From Syncephalis fuscata (Eukaryota; Zoopagomycota; Zoopagomycetes; Zoopagales; Piptocephalidaceae), in contig JAHLTZ010000029.1 of the NCBI GenBank assembly GCA_025786725.1, positions 186,001 through 250,000 of the forward strand: a DNA stretch of 64,000 bases, written 5' to 3'. The position numbers and the translations under genes were made by a program. Under the pieces are notes generated by a model. It did no database searches. It had not been told where the DNA came from and saw only the letters and a list, made by a program, of their open reading frames with translations. How positions within the stretch are numbered: the first letter of the stretch is position 1; every line of letters starts with the position of its first letter. Below, piece by piece: positions 13,302-24,080 of this stretch.

Positions 13302-14502
13302 ATGTCCCCAAATATCGTGTCGAAAGGTATCTATCAAGCCACTTCTGGATGTCGCCATCAACCATCACATATTGCATATCAATTGCATGGCACCGGTACA
13401 AAATGTATTCTATTAACACTAGGTAATAACATTAGTGTACTATATGAGCAATACTAACCACTATTATTATTATTGCTGTTATTATAAAGGTCATAGTGGC
13501 TTTCTTGGCTTTCTATTACCACAGGCTAGTTTCTTTGCACAACATGGCTATCAAGTGTGTATTTTTGAACATCGTTCCATTGGACATTCAAGTAAGTAAT
13601 TGATGGATATGATAGTATATACTATACTAATAGTTATATTTAGATGAATCGGATAAATCGTTTACGTAAGTATTGAATGTTAATTGTTTAATTAATTACT
13701 TATTAAACTATATTTTATTATTTAGTGTGATGGATATGGTACTGGATACTATAGAATTCCTGGATCACATCGGCTGGAAATCAAATATTCATTTAGTTGG
13801 TATAAGTTTAGGTGGCGTAATAGCTCAGCTTATGGCAAGCTATGATTCACAACGGTTCTCGTCCCTTTGTCTAACCAGTACTTTAATGAACATTGATTCA
13901 TCAACAGTGGGTTATTAAGATATACTTAACAACTAACTAGTATTGACGATGGTTGATTTAGTGCAATCTTAATTATAACTATTTTAGTACGCCTGATTAT
14001 TTTAATATGAATATTTATGTCATGTTTCCCAAGGTAAAGAAGTGATATGAAATATGGAATAATGATGCTGAACAAAATGGTATATAGCCTTGGCTTAATG
14101 CCCCATCAAATAGTGATTCAAATCAGACTAATTTAGAAGTTTTGGCTATGGTAAGTTATTACGCAGCTATATAAATTCATTATACTAATAGCCCATTAGT
14201 CCTTCATTGCTATGATTTATGGCGAAACAAATGGCCAGGAATATCAACCAGAAGCTAAATTAAAAAAATTCTTTATTAAAAAGGAGCTAGAGCAAATCCG
14301 TGATAGTAAATTACCCGTACTTGTTTGTACTGGCGATGAGGATATTTTAATAACACCAAATAATTCAAAGTTAATTGCCAAAACGTTAAATGTACCACTT
14401 AAAGTATTTAAAGAATGTGGTCATTTTATTGGTGTTCAAGAGGCCGATTTGTATAACAAAACATTACTCGACCACTTTCGTACTAACACATGTGAATTCT
14501 AA
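13302..14502 (+). CDS. Alpha/beta hydrolase fold protein
   Basis: Several exons join into a protein of about 280 residues. The N-terminal part has the fold's HGTGTKCILLTLGHSGF oxyanion region and the FEHRSIGHS strand-turn. The nucleophile elbow GISLGG (Ser at about 13,807) is in the exon at 13,722-13,909. The acid is probably in CTGDEDILITP (about 14,330) and the catalytic His in ECGHFIGVQE (about 14,420), giving a Ser-Asp-His triad. The exons around 13,985-14,215 were joined by phase: short introns GTAAAG...TATAG and GTAAGT...CATTAG. Substrate unknown; lipase, esterase and epoxide-hydrolase-like members look alike at this level. Confidence 0.8.
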
Positions 14503-15525
14503 ACATTCTGTGATTTATCTACTAATTCAAGCATGATAATATTCATTTATAATAAAAACTTATTTAAAATGAGTAAAAGGTTATATTGTTCTAAACTAAT
14601 GGAATACACTAATCCAACTTTTTTTTACATAACATTACTATTTGTTTTATATTGCCGCGGAGATGCATTGATGACAGGTTCCCACAGGTTGAAACCTCGT
14701 TACAGTACTTATATGCTCATATCATTTTACTTTAATTAAATTTACAGCTTTTGTCACCATTTCTTTCTTTCATTACATTAAACCAATATAAACATTTTAT
14801 CGTTAGTGTGCAATAGTTATTACCATTTTAAAATTTATATTATTTATTACTTTTAATGCGTACAATTATATTAAAAATATTACATTTTTACAATGGACGT
14901 ATTGTTAAAACTCGAATACTGTGGTTACGACGTTATGATGGCATAACTAAGAAATACAGTATGTGATTAAGAAATCTATTAATATTACATGTAAACAGAC
15001 AATAATACGTATATCAAATATCAGCACTAATTACTAGTAACAAATATGTTGTAGTTTGAATATATTGATAGCCGAATTTCACAAATTGTAGCTCCTCTAC
15101 ACTTTATATGGTTATACCATTTACATTTAAAAAGCTATAGAGTTATTATTATTTTCCTCATTCATATAATTTGACACCATATTATGCATAAATATCATGG
15201 TAAATAATTGTAATTAATAATTAAATTGGTAATGTAATTTGCTAATATTTTTGTAAATCATTAATAGTAAAACTAATTTGAACCTTTAAACTTTCAATAA
15301 TATTATGATTAATGCAATGAATTTATTTAAATAAAACTAAACGGATTAATGCTTCAAATCTATATAGCTTCATTATTATTTAACAGTTCCATTATTATAA
15401 GGCTAAAAGGTTTACAAGAGTAAAGCAAAAACTGGTATTAACAGACTAATATAAATAATCATTAATGATCCGTTAGGTACAGATTAAGCTATATTCTAAT
15501 AACAATAGCAATACCAACTTGAGTT
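14503..15525. other. AT-rich intergenic region
   Basis: About 1 kb with stops in all frames and no spliced gene that I can build. Holds the 3' ends of the hydrolase and of the convergent secreted-protein gene. Confidence 0.4.
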
Positions 15526-15879
15526 TTATGCTTCCTCATATCCTTTCTTTGGTGGAGTCTTTTTTGGTGGCGTATTCCTTGGTTTTGGTTTTGATTTTGG
15601 CTTTTGCTCTTTCTTTGGAGGATACGCTGGCGTATTTGGCTTTTTCTTTTCCTCTGGAAGAGGTGATGCTGGTAGAGGACCAGGACAAACTGCACAGCTG
15701 ATGCCAACACTGCAAATCTTCATGCAAATTTTACCACTTTCTTTGCAGATTTGAACTTCCTCAGGACTACAGCTCCGGTCTCCATGCTGAGGATTTGGTA
15801 TTGGTTCGGCGTCTACCGTAGCAACACTAGCCACGTAGATGAGAGCAACGGTACAAATGGTAACCAGTGAGAGCTTCAT
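15526..15879 (-). CDS. Small Cys-rich secreted protein with Lys/Pro-rich tail
   Basis: Single exon, 117 residues from the ATG at 15,877-15,879 (MKLSLVTICT...). An in-frame ATG nine codons upstream would spoil a good signal peptide. Hydrophobic residues 3-18 and the predicted cleavage after SVATVDA mark a secreted protein. The mature part begins EPIPNPQHG, has six cysteines spaced C-x8-C-x6-C-x3-C-x5-C-x2-C, and ends in a Lys/Pro-rich repeat tail (PKKEQKPKSKPKPR, then TPPKK twice) closing GYEEA. Function unknown; effector or wall-associated protein is possible. The signal peptide closely resembles that of the micro-exon gene at 41,000 (MKLS, ICT, VDA, then E/K-P), and a promoter motif is shared. 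Confidence 0.75.
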   Translation of the reverse strand: MKLSLVTICTVALIYVASVATVDAEPIPNPQHGDRSCSPEEVQICKESGKICMKICSVGISCAVCPGPLPASPLPEEKKKPNTPAYPPKKEQKPKSKPKPRNTPPKKTPPKKGYEEA

Positions 15880-15952
15880 GATATTCTGGACCAGCAGGAT
15901 ATGCAAGTAAAAGTTTATAAAAGGTGAGGATGATTGTAGAAAGCTGAAGACG

Positions 15953-15966
15953 AAGTGAAGCGTGTT
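15953..15966 (-). promoter_or_regulatory. Motif shared with the micro-exon gene promoter
   Basis: AAGTGAAGCGTGTT on the plus strand, 74 bp upstream of the secreted-protein start. It matches 13 of 14 bases of 41,088-41,101, which sits 88 bp upstream of the micro-exon gene start in the same orientation. A shared regulatory site is inferred. Confidence 0.35.
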
Positions 15967-17672
15967 ATAATGTTGCTCAATTCTACGTCTTAAACATGCG
16001 CTATTTAAAGCTTTGGATATTGTAAATAATTCTATGACATAACATTCCTTGGTATGAGATATGAATGGATATCTAGTTTTACGATTGTACAGCGATGTTT
16101 GCTACTATGTTTCAACCGTTTATTAGGCTAAAAGTGCGTGGATCTACTGTGTATAGTCAATTGGCATTGCTATGTTTATTTCATACGTTTAATTCTAATG
16201 ATACGCATATACTGACAAAACGTTAATAAACACTAATTGCATCTATATAATTTACAGCATATGTTTATTTATTGTCTAATATATCTACAACTATCATCGA
16301 CGAATATATTGAATGCCAAACATTTATTAGCATATGTCAATAGGTTGGAACATAGTAATACGTTGTTTCAATGCGTGCAATGGCAGTTCTTTCTATTCAA
16401 GTGCAACCCAAAACTAACCAACTCTTCTAAAGTCGCATCATACCAGTACCTATTGCTTTAGCAGACACTTTTAGCTACATGAAACGTCAAACTGACATGC
16501 TTGTCGTTACTTTCATAGGCCTATATGTTAAATACAATGTTGCTATTTGTTAGTTTAGTAAATACTAAATGTTGATTTACCAACTAGTTATTAATTAAAA
16601 GTTATATTTATTAATTGTTATTGATTTATTCAATCGATCGATATAATAGTAGACTAAATTATGTAATTAGATTGTAATGTTAAACATAGAAAATTACAAT
16701 TTACGATTTACTAATAAAAAAGACAAATGTTATAATGCTGACATATACAGTAAACAATTAAAATTTAGCTACAATGCCAATTAAACACTTACAGTTATAA
16801 CATAATACCATAACTATAATGACTTTATTATTTAATGTTATAGTTAATTAACTATTAATAACATGGATAATTAGTATTATGTGATGAATACACAAGTATA
16901 TGGCTGTTATTATCAAGTCGCACATTGTATATACTATTGTACACGCTGCACTATTGTCGCCATGTCAAATGATATGGCATGTAACATGATTTTAATAAAA
17001 ATATTTGTATATGCGTTATTAAATTATTAAAGACTTGTTTAGTTGCTCATTTAGTATATATAAACCACTGTTATATTTAACGAGTATATTTATATTTTTA
17101 CATATTATAATACATAATATAAAACATTGGAATTGCCTATAATTGTAGGCTATAGTAACAAGCAGTCGAGTGAGTAAGCAAAATAATAATATAAAAAGTT
17201 AAATATAATGATTGTGTAATCCGTAAGAGTAGTTTATATAATGTTATTTTACAATACAATATTGTCAGAATAATTGAGAATGAAATAAAAAAACTTTGGA
17301 ATTCGTGTTCAATATTGTTTTTTTCATTCTACATCCTGAGCTCTATTATACTTAAAGTAGAGCAATATCCACGCAATTGAATTACATATTTAATTATAAA
17401 GGCAGTTCGCTTTGATAAAGACCATGAATGCATAATAGAACTAAACGATAATACGAATCACTGGAAAACAAGTTTAGTGATTTCTAATGTTCTTATTAAT
17501 TATTAGAAGAATGGTTTGGGTTAAACACTGCATTGCGTACAGGCTATGATATACAACGAAATAAATTGATGCATAGAATAAATCACATAATATTATGCTT
17601 ACTAATTAATTATAATAAAAATTTTATTTAAAAACGGTAAAAAAATTACATTATTTTAAGCCATAAAATTCA
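15967..17672. other. Long AT-rich intergenic region
   Basis: About 1.7 kb, very AT-rich, with stop codons in every frame. An open frame of 74 codons at 16,237-16,461 on the plus strand has no signal peptide, motif or codon pattern that I trust. Nothing else seen. Confidence 0.4.
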
Positions 17673-19600
17673 CTAGATTTCCAAATCTTCTTCACCAAGA
17701 TGATGGTCATAGGTATCGCTATCGTGGTAATAGCCTGATTTGGCCATTTCTTCTGTGCCAGTTGTAGATGCAGAATGTAATGGGTTAGTCGTTTCATAGT
17801 CTTCAATAGGATCGGTATAGGAGATATCCATGCCTGTTACATGGCTTGCTCCATCGTCATCTTCTTCATCGTCGACTGCATCAGCAAACTCTTCCTCTTC
17901 CTCTCTTCTCCATCAATATCTTTCTTCTTCTCCATCGATGTCTTCCTCGTCATCGTCATCGTCATCTTCTTCATCCTCATGCGCTTCATCTTCACCATCA
18001 GTCTTGGCCGGTGTCTTTGCTCTACGTGTCTTGGGCGTGTAGCGTTGGTTGGCGGCCTTTGAACGTGCAGCCCGGCGTGGCTTCATTTCCTCAAACTTCT
18101 GGAATACATAATGCTTGCATTTCTCGGCTTCCGGCAATTCTTGAATAAGCATGGCAATGGTAGGATGTGAGAAACCAAAATAGTCTGGCCTGAAGCCGAG
18201 TTTGAGTGTTCTCGCTGGCGTACACGGTTAGCTAAACGAACAGCCGTGGTCCATGCGCCAGTGGCGGTATTTGCCTCAATAACACCATCAGGCTGATCTT
18301 CTGGCTCTAGATAAAACTAAATGCATGGCCATTAATGTATGTAATTGTGTAAATAAACTATTTTACATACCTTGGGCCCATCAACCCCATCTCGAACAGA
18401 GCAGGTATAAATAGTTTGTTTGTCCGGATATTTCATACTGGCATAGGGACGCTGTACAGTGTAGCCTACAGGCCAGATATAACGCTCATTATGAAATGCT
18501 TCTCGGTCATATTCCACTTTGCCAAGGCTTATAATTGTAAGAATGCCTACTTGTACTGGTAAAATGGCCCGGCCATTCTCATCTCGTGGAATTGGCTGTA
18601 CCTTACGTGTATGCGTAATAATTCGACGATTACGTCGAGGGCGGCTACCACCACTACTTGCTGCCTTTGCCATAGGTATCGACTGAACACCAGACATAGC
18701 ACTGGCATTCGGTGTATTTAATCCTCCCATATGGCTTAATGCAGCGGTATTTGTTGCTGATGTATATGCCATGTTAGACATATCATGACTACCTGGTGTT
18801 AATGTACCATGCAGCATGCCAGCGTGGCCCATCTGCGATATATGTGCTGCGACATGCTTCGACAATGCTTGACGTGTCGCTGCTTTTTGTTCTGCTTCAG
18901 CGATCATAGAAGAGTTTACTGCGCGTATTTAGCCAATGTTATACATTTATAAAAGCTACTTACCGGATATAATCGGCGCACCTGTAGCACTTGGCTTTAG
19001 CATCTCAATCTCCTCATCACTTGCCGAGTCATCGTCCATATGCTTATCGGTTGCCTTGACCAGTCGATCGAGCAAAAGACTATAAAGTATTAGATATAAC
19101 ATACTATTAAACCCCACTACTTACGACTTCTCTCTACGTAGTCGTGTAATTCGTGTATTTGCTTGATCAAGCTGGTTAGCAATACGTTCATTTTCCTATT
19201 ATTCATAATATAAGTTAGCCTGCCAGTGGAAGGAGGAAAGAATAGGCATAATACTTGCATCTAAAACAAGCTGCAGCTTTCGTTTCATGCGTTGATATCG
19301 CGCCTCTGGGGACATGCCCAGTTTATCCGAGCTATCCTGACTATGGCCATTGGCAATAGCCAGCTTGTCAAGGTTGTCGTCGCGTGCCGATCCGTTACTA
19401 ACGTAGCTATTCGCGTCCGACGCGGTTGCACCACTCGGTGATGCCATATTCATAGTTACTGTAACGTTATTGGAACTGATCGCGCTGGGTATTTCGCTTT
19501 GATTGACAACCGGTATATCTGTCAGACCGCTGTTGTGGCCACTACCATTGCCGACATACGTCTTCGTTGCCGTGGTTGTTGAATCGGCCATTGGTATCAT
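17673..19600 (-). CDS. FYRN/FYRC-domain nuclear protein, TBRG1-like
   Basis: Chromatin-associated family. The N-terminal part is Ser/Thr/Asn-rich (start 19600, or MADSTTT at 19591). A basic coiled coil follows (ARYQRMKRKLQLVLD, then NERIANQL...LRREKSLLLDRL). After a Ser/Gly-rich linker comes the FYRN domain (ILPVQVGILTIISLGKVEYD, then the YIWPVGYTVQRPYASMKYP block). The FYRC domain contains ANTATGAWTTAVRLANRVR and GFRPDYFGFSHPTIAMLIQE, and a long acidic tail follows. Two oddities: the FYRC frame needs one extra G near 18,196, and an in-frame TGA at 17,913-17,915 interrupts the acidic tail. The same frame stays open and coding-like from there to the TAG at 17,673. Confidence 0.8.
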
Positions 19601-20812
19601 ACTAGACTAGGATACACGATACCGACAGCAGGCAACAAACTATGATTGGTAGGATTAAAAAGACGACTGTAATACAATTGGCAGTAGAAGAAAAAGAAAT
19701 AGGTAAAAGTTATTGCACCTATTGACCCCAACTGTATATAAGGCACGTTTGGTGGTTGGTTGGCTATGCAATTGATGAATTAGAGGAAAAAAGATAAAAC
19801 AGAACTGTCGTAATAATATGACTATAGCCGTGGTGGTGGGGAAAGTGAGCGAGCGAGCGAGTTAGTAGAAAGTGTAGAATGTAAGGAAGTGTTTAAAGAT
19901 CAAGTAAAAGAAAGTGTTCACACACTTACAAAATAGACACTATCGACAAACAGAATAGTAAAAAAACTACAAGTAATAATCCTGGTCGGTTGTGAGGGTA
20001 TTGGCAAAGTCGTTAAAGCCGTATGGACCTTGGTAAAGGAGAACAGTGTAATGTTATGGCTATAGTGTACTAGTAGTAGTTGTAATAGAATAGTGCTAGT
20101 GTATTAATAAAACACAGACACCATAGCACATAGAAACACAAGTGTGTTATGGTAGTCACCGTGGACACTAGCGAGTCTTAAGCAGTAGTAGTTACTAGAT
20201 CGCAGTATCTCTACCAATATCAGGCAAGCACAGACACTAATAGACGATAGAGCTCAAAGCGTTGACCAGGTAACAGGCCAATCGATCAATCGAGTAATGA
20301 TCGCGTTAGAACGGTGGCAGCAACAACGTAGCAATGGCTGCACAGCTCCAGTGATTTAGCCGTGAAAAGCACGGCAGCAGTCAGAAATGATTGCAATAAG
20401 CAGTGGGAAGTAGGAAGTGGGAACAAGGAAAGGAGTCACTTATGCCATCTGCTGCCGAAAGGCCACCGCGGACAATAGAACACCGCGCGGAGACTCGCCC
20501 AAAGTGGGAGGGAATAAGGCGCGTGGCATGTTTGGAAAAGGGATTACAAGTACAAGTGCGTAAGTGCGCGCGCGGAGCAAGGAAGCTAAGCTAAGAAGTA
20601 GTAAGCCGTAATTAGACAAGGTTTGTAATCAATACTACAGCTGGTCAGTGAGTAGTTGTAATTAATAAATAATAGGTATCAAACTACGTAAAACAAATAG
20701 ACAGTAATTCGTTTAGCATATAGCGTTCATGACATTAGTACAGTATGTATAGAATGCAAATCGTAAAGTGGAGAAAAGCTTTCTTATTAAAATAGATTGT
20801 GTGTGTGTGTGT
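19601..20812. other. Intergenic region, promoter of the FYR-domain gene
   Basis: About 1.2 kb, purine-rich in places (GAGC repeats near 19,850). A 63-codon frame at 20,403-20,594 is GC-richer than its surroundings, but it has no recognisable features and I do not call it. Confidence 0.35.
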
Positions 20813-22111
20813 CTACATTTTTGCTTTAAGTCGACGTGCTTTGCCAGGTCGTTGTTGTGATTTAGTACCACTTGATCCTTTCTTTGCCTATAATTAGTAA
20901 GTAATAAGTAAATATGTTAGTATATAATAAAATAATAATAGATCAATAATGATAGATTGCTAATAATCACTTGTATTATAAATAATACGTACTTTACTAC
21001 CAGAGAATCCTTGTTTCATCGTACGGCTATTAAATCCACTGATATCATCGGTACTTTTTGCAGTATTTGACTTGCTATTGCGCTTCTTGCCACCAAAACC
21101 GAATCTAGCATCCTATAAACAAATATTAATATATACCACATATCTATTAATGATTAATTACCTTTTTCTGTCGTTTGACATTTCGTGCGCCTTTACTAGC
21201 AGCAGTAGATGATGAAGAAACTGCTTTGTCTACAGCAACATCAAATCTTCTTCGTGGTCATCTGTTAAATCGGATCCCTTGCGTTCTAATATTAATAAAT
21301 AACTGGTTAATAATCTATTCAATATATTAATATTAATACTTGTACTTACTCTTCTTCAATGCTTTAATCTTGTCTAATTCGGCACTCTTTGTCTTTTGAC
21401 GTTCTATAGTCTTTTCTTGTTGCACTTTCTTGCCGAATTTCTTTAATTCACGTTGACGGCGTGCATCTTCTGAAGCAATAACCTTGGTGCGCTCATCCAT
21501 TAGTTTACGACGAATCTTTTCCATGTGAGCATCGGTCTTGACCATTTCGGCAAAATAATCAGCTGGGCGGTCCACAGGAACCTTTGCCTTGCGCAGTGTC
21601 TTTAATCCAAGCTCTGCCGCTTCAAGTGCTTGTGTATAGAAGGCCAATTCTCGTTTAAGATCATCGTGCACATCATCTGGCACTACTGGCTCGCTACTGG
21701 TTATTGTTTGAAGCTCGACCCAGGGTAGATGTTTTAACGATAACTCTCCTTCTAGACGACATAATGCTTCCTATTTGCCAATAGCATTAGTTGGTTATAA
21801 ACTGGTAACTACTGACAAATACTTACATGGTTATCAATTACTGGGCGCTGTTCTTCTTCTTGTTCACGTTGTACTTGTAAAGCAGCCAGCATTTCAAGTT
21901 CTGCCTCGTCGTTATCCTCTCCATCTTCTTCGTCTTCAGAATTTTGATCACTGCCATTGCCTATCGACTGTTCATAATCATTTGGATCGAAAACACGGCT
22001 ATCAGGATCGGCGTCACCGTCTGAAATTTCATCTAGCGAAATATCCTCAGAGATATCGCTTGCTGGTGCTTCTTGCCGTTCTGGCACTCGTCGAGTCTGC
22101 TTACGAGCCAT
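20813..22111 (-). CDS. EBP2: rRNA-processing protein Ebp2
   Basis: Nucleolar factor for 60S subunit assembly. Exons join from MARKQTRR (ATG at 22,109) through an acidic N-terminal third. Next is the conserved core: PWVELQTITSSEPV, then DDLKRELAFYTQALEAAE, RAKVPVDRPADYFAEMVK, then HMEKIRRKLMDERT. A basic coiled stretch follows (RQRELKKFGKKVQQEKTIER). The typical C-terminus follows: FDVAVDKAV, GARNVKRQKK, DARFGFGGKK, and a Lys/Arg-rich end ARRLKAKM with stop at 20,813. The core motifs make the identity firm. The frame before FDVAVD needs one extra T near 21,244. Confidence 0.92.
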
Positions 22112-22351
22112 AAATAAATCTACACTGCAATCAGAATAGATTATAATATATATATGTAATAGAAATGAATCTACGACTCAAATAATAGCGCAAACAGTAA
22201 ATTGTGATGTCGTGATTAGAAAGAGAGCACAGCCGACCAATTCGTAAAAAAGAAAAAAGAAAAAACACTAAACTATCCAATTTCTTATTAATAGTATTCA
22301 ATTGTTATTTGACTACATTGCGTAGTAATTGCAACAAAGGTGCTTTTTGCC

Positions 22352-23829
22352 ATGTTTAAGTTTAATTTCGTAGGTTATTGCTATGTTTAGTGATATAACA
22401 TTGATGTTGTTAGTTTTAAATAGGCATTAGACGAAACTAATGAGGTGATTCCATCTCAGGACACCTCTACAATAACCAATACGGTCGCTGAAGATATACA
22501 AAATCTATCTTTAAATACGGAACAGAATGTTAGAAATGCCGAGAAGGTCGATATAGATTGTTTGGTAAGCGTGTTTATTTATTAATAATGTAGACTATTT
22601 ATACAATTTAAAGATACCAACATTACCGGAAGGTATTCTAACACAAGTAGTTATAGCAAGTAAAGAGCAAAATGGTGAAATTTATCCAGCCATGAAACGA
22701 CGTGAGCTGGCCGATATCAAGTTTCAAATTGCCAAGAAGATATGGGCGCTTCATCAGATGATATAAAAGAGAGTAAAAAGGCTCAAGAAAGGGATTGGCT
22801 ACGGGTCGATGGTAGTGATTTAATTAACGGTATCTATGAAGGTAATAGCTTTATTATACAGCAATGATATAAATGTAATATATTGATTAATATTTAGGTG
22901 GATTTAAAACATGGGAATGTGCATTTGATTTGATGAATTACTTGATGAACTCTACCCGGCCGGTCAATTGAATAATAAACGTGTACTTGAGGTAAGTCAA
23001 TAATAATTCGTTATAGTAATATTGCCAATCAGTAACAATGAATAGCTTGGCTGTGGAGCTGCTTTGCCAAGTATCCGGCTATTACAACGCCATGCGAATG
23101 TTACGTGGATATGCAGGATTATAACGTAGATGTACTACGTTTAACTACATTACCAAATGTTTTGGTAAATACTACTGCTCCAGCTTCGTTAGAAGAATCA
23201 TTGGCGCCTCTTGAGCATATTATTGGTGAGAATCCATCGGATGCACATAGTGAAAAGGAGTCGGAGTCGGAATTAGAAGATGTAGAGGAGGAGGATGGAG
23301 AAGATGATGAAGAAAAGCCGATCATGGATTATAATTCACCAGATTGGCATCCATTACCTTTATCTTCAGCACGTGCAGCGTTAGCTCATATAATTGCTCA
23401 AAGATCACAATTTTATGCCGGAGATTGGTCTACGCTATCGGTAAGTAATTGCAATTAATTAATTAACTATTATGAACTAATAATATAATAGACGGTGGTA
23501 GATGGGCTTCACAGTTATGACATTATTTTAACTGCTGAAACACTGTATCATGCCGATAATCATGGCCGACTTTATACAGCCATTCGAAATACTATGCGTC
23601 GCCCTAATGGCAAAGCGTAAGTAAACTTGGCTATTGTTTCATATTGCTAACCTGCATGGACGCATAACTCAGATATGTAGCTGCCAAGACCGTTTATTTT
23701 GGCTGCACTGGTAGTACACTTAGTTTCATCGATTATGTCAATTCAGTTGGTGAATTGACTGTAGCGCGATGCCATCAGGTTGATAGTAGTGTAAAGCGTG
23801 AAATACTTTGTCTTACATGGATCCAATAA
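22352..23829 (+). CDS. HPM1: Protein-histidine N-methyltransferase Hpm1 (METTL18 family)
   Basis: Hpm1 methylates a histidine of ribosomal protein Rpl3 (known in yeast). The start MFKFNF is spliced to ALDETNE (intron 22,371-22,425). Landmarks: DWLRVDGSDLINGIYEGGFKTWEC; SAM motif I VLELGCGAALPSI; DMQDYNVDVLRLTTLPNVL; an acidic insert at about 23,250-23,310; FYAGDWSTLS; the post-motif LHSYDIILTAETLYH; then AAKTVYFGCTGS. The Gly/Trp-rich motifs and order match the family well. Three single-base breaks (near 22,739, 22,934 and 23,101) split the frame. Each is repaired by one extra base in a short run, so I read this as one intact gene with sequence errors; a decaying copy is the alternative. Confidence 0.85.
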
Positions 23830-24080
23830 TTATTTCTTTATTGTTGCTACTCATAATCATTAAGTAACAATTAAATATTCGCTATGTTACATCGATATGA
23901 ACCAAACGATTAAACACATGTCTTTTGTGTGTCTGTGTGTAACAAGTCTTAACATTTTCCATTTATATACACACATTTCATATTTGGTGCCTGTCCTTTA
24001 TTTTACTTATACGTTTCATCTCAGTTATTGTTCCTACTTGGCCACGTTTAGTCTACATCTTTAGTTAACTTAAAAATAGC

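Noticed and set aside
16237-16461. 74-codon plus-strand frame in AT-rich DNA
   Set aside because: No signal peptide, domain, splice context or codon pattern; expected by chance in this length of AT-rich sequence.
22352-23829. HPM1 as a pseudogene
   Set aside because: Three frame breaks are present, but all key motifs are intact and the breaks match the genome-wide homopolymer pattern also seen in essential genes.
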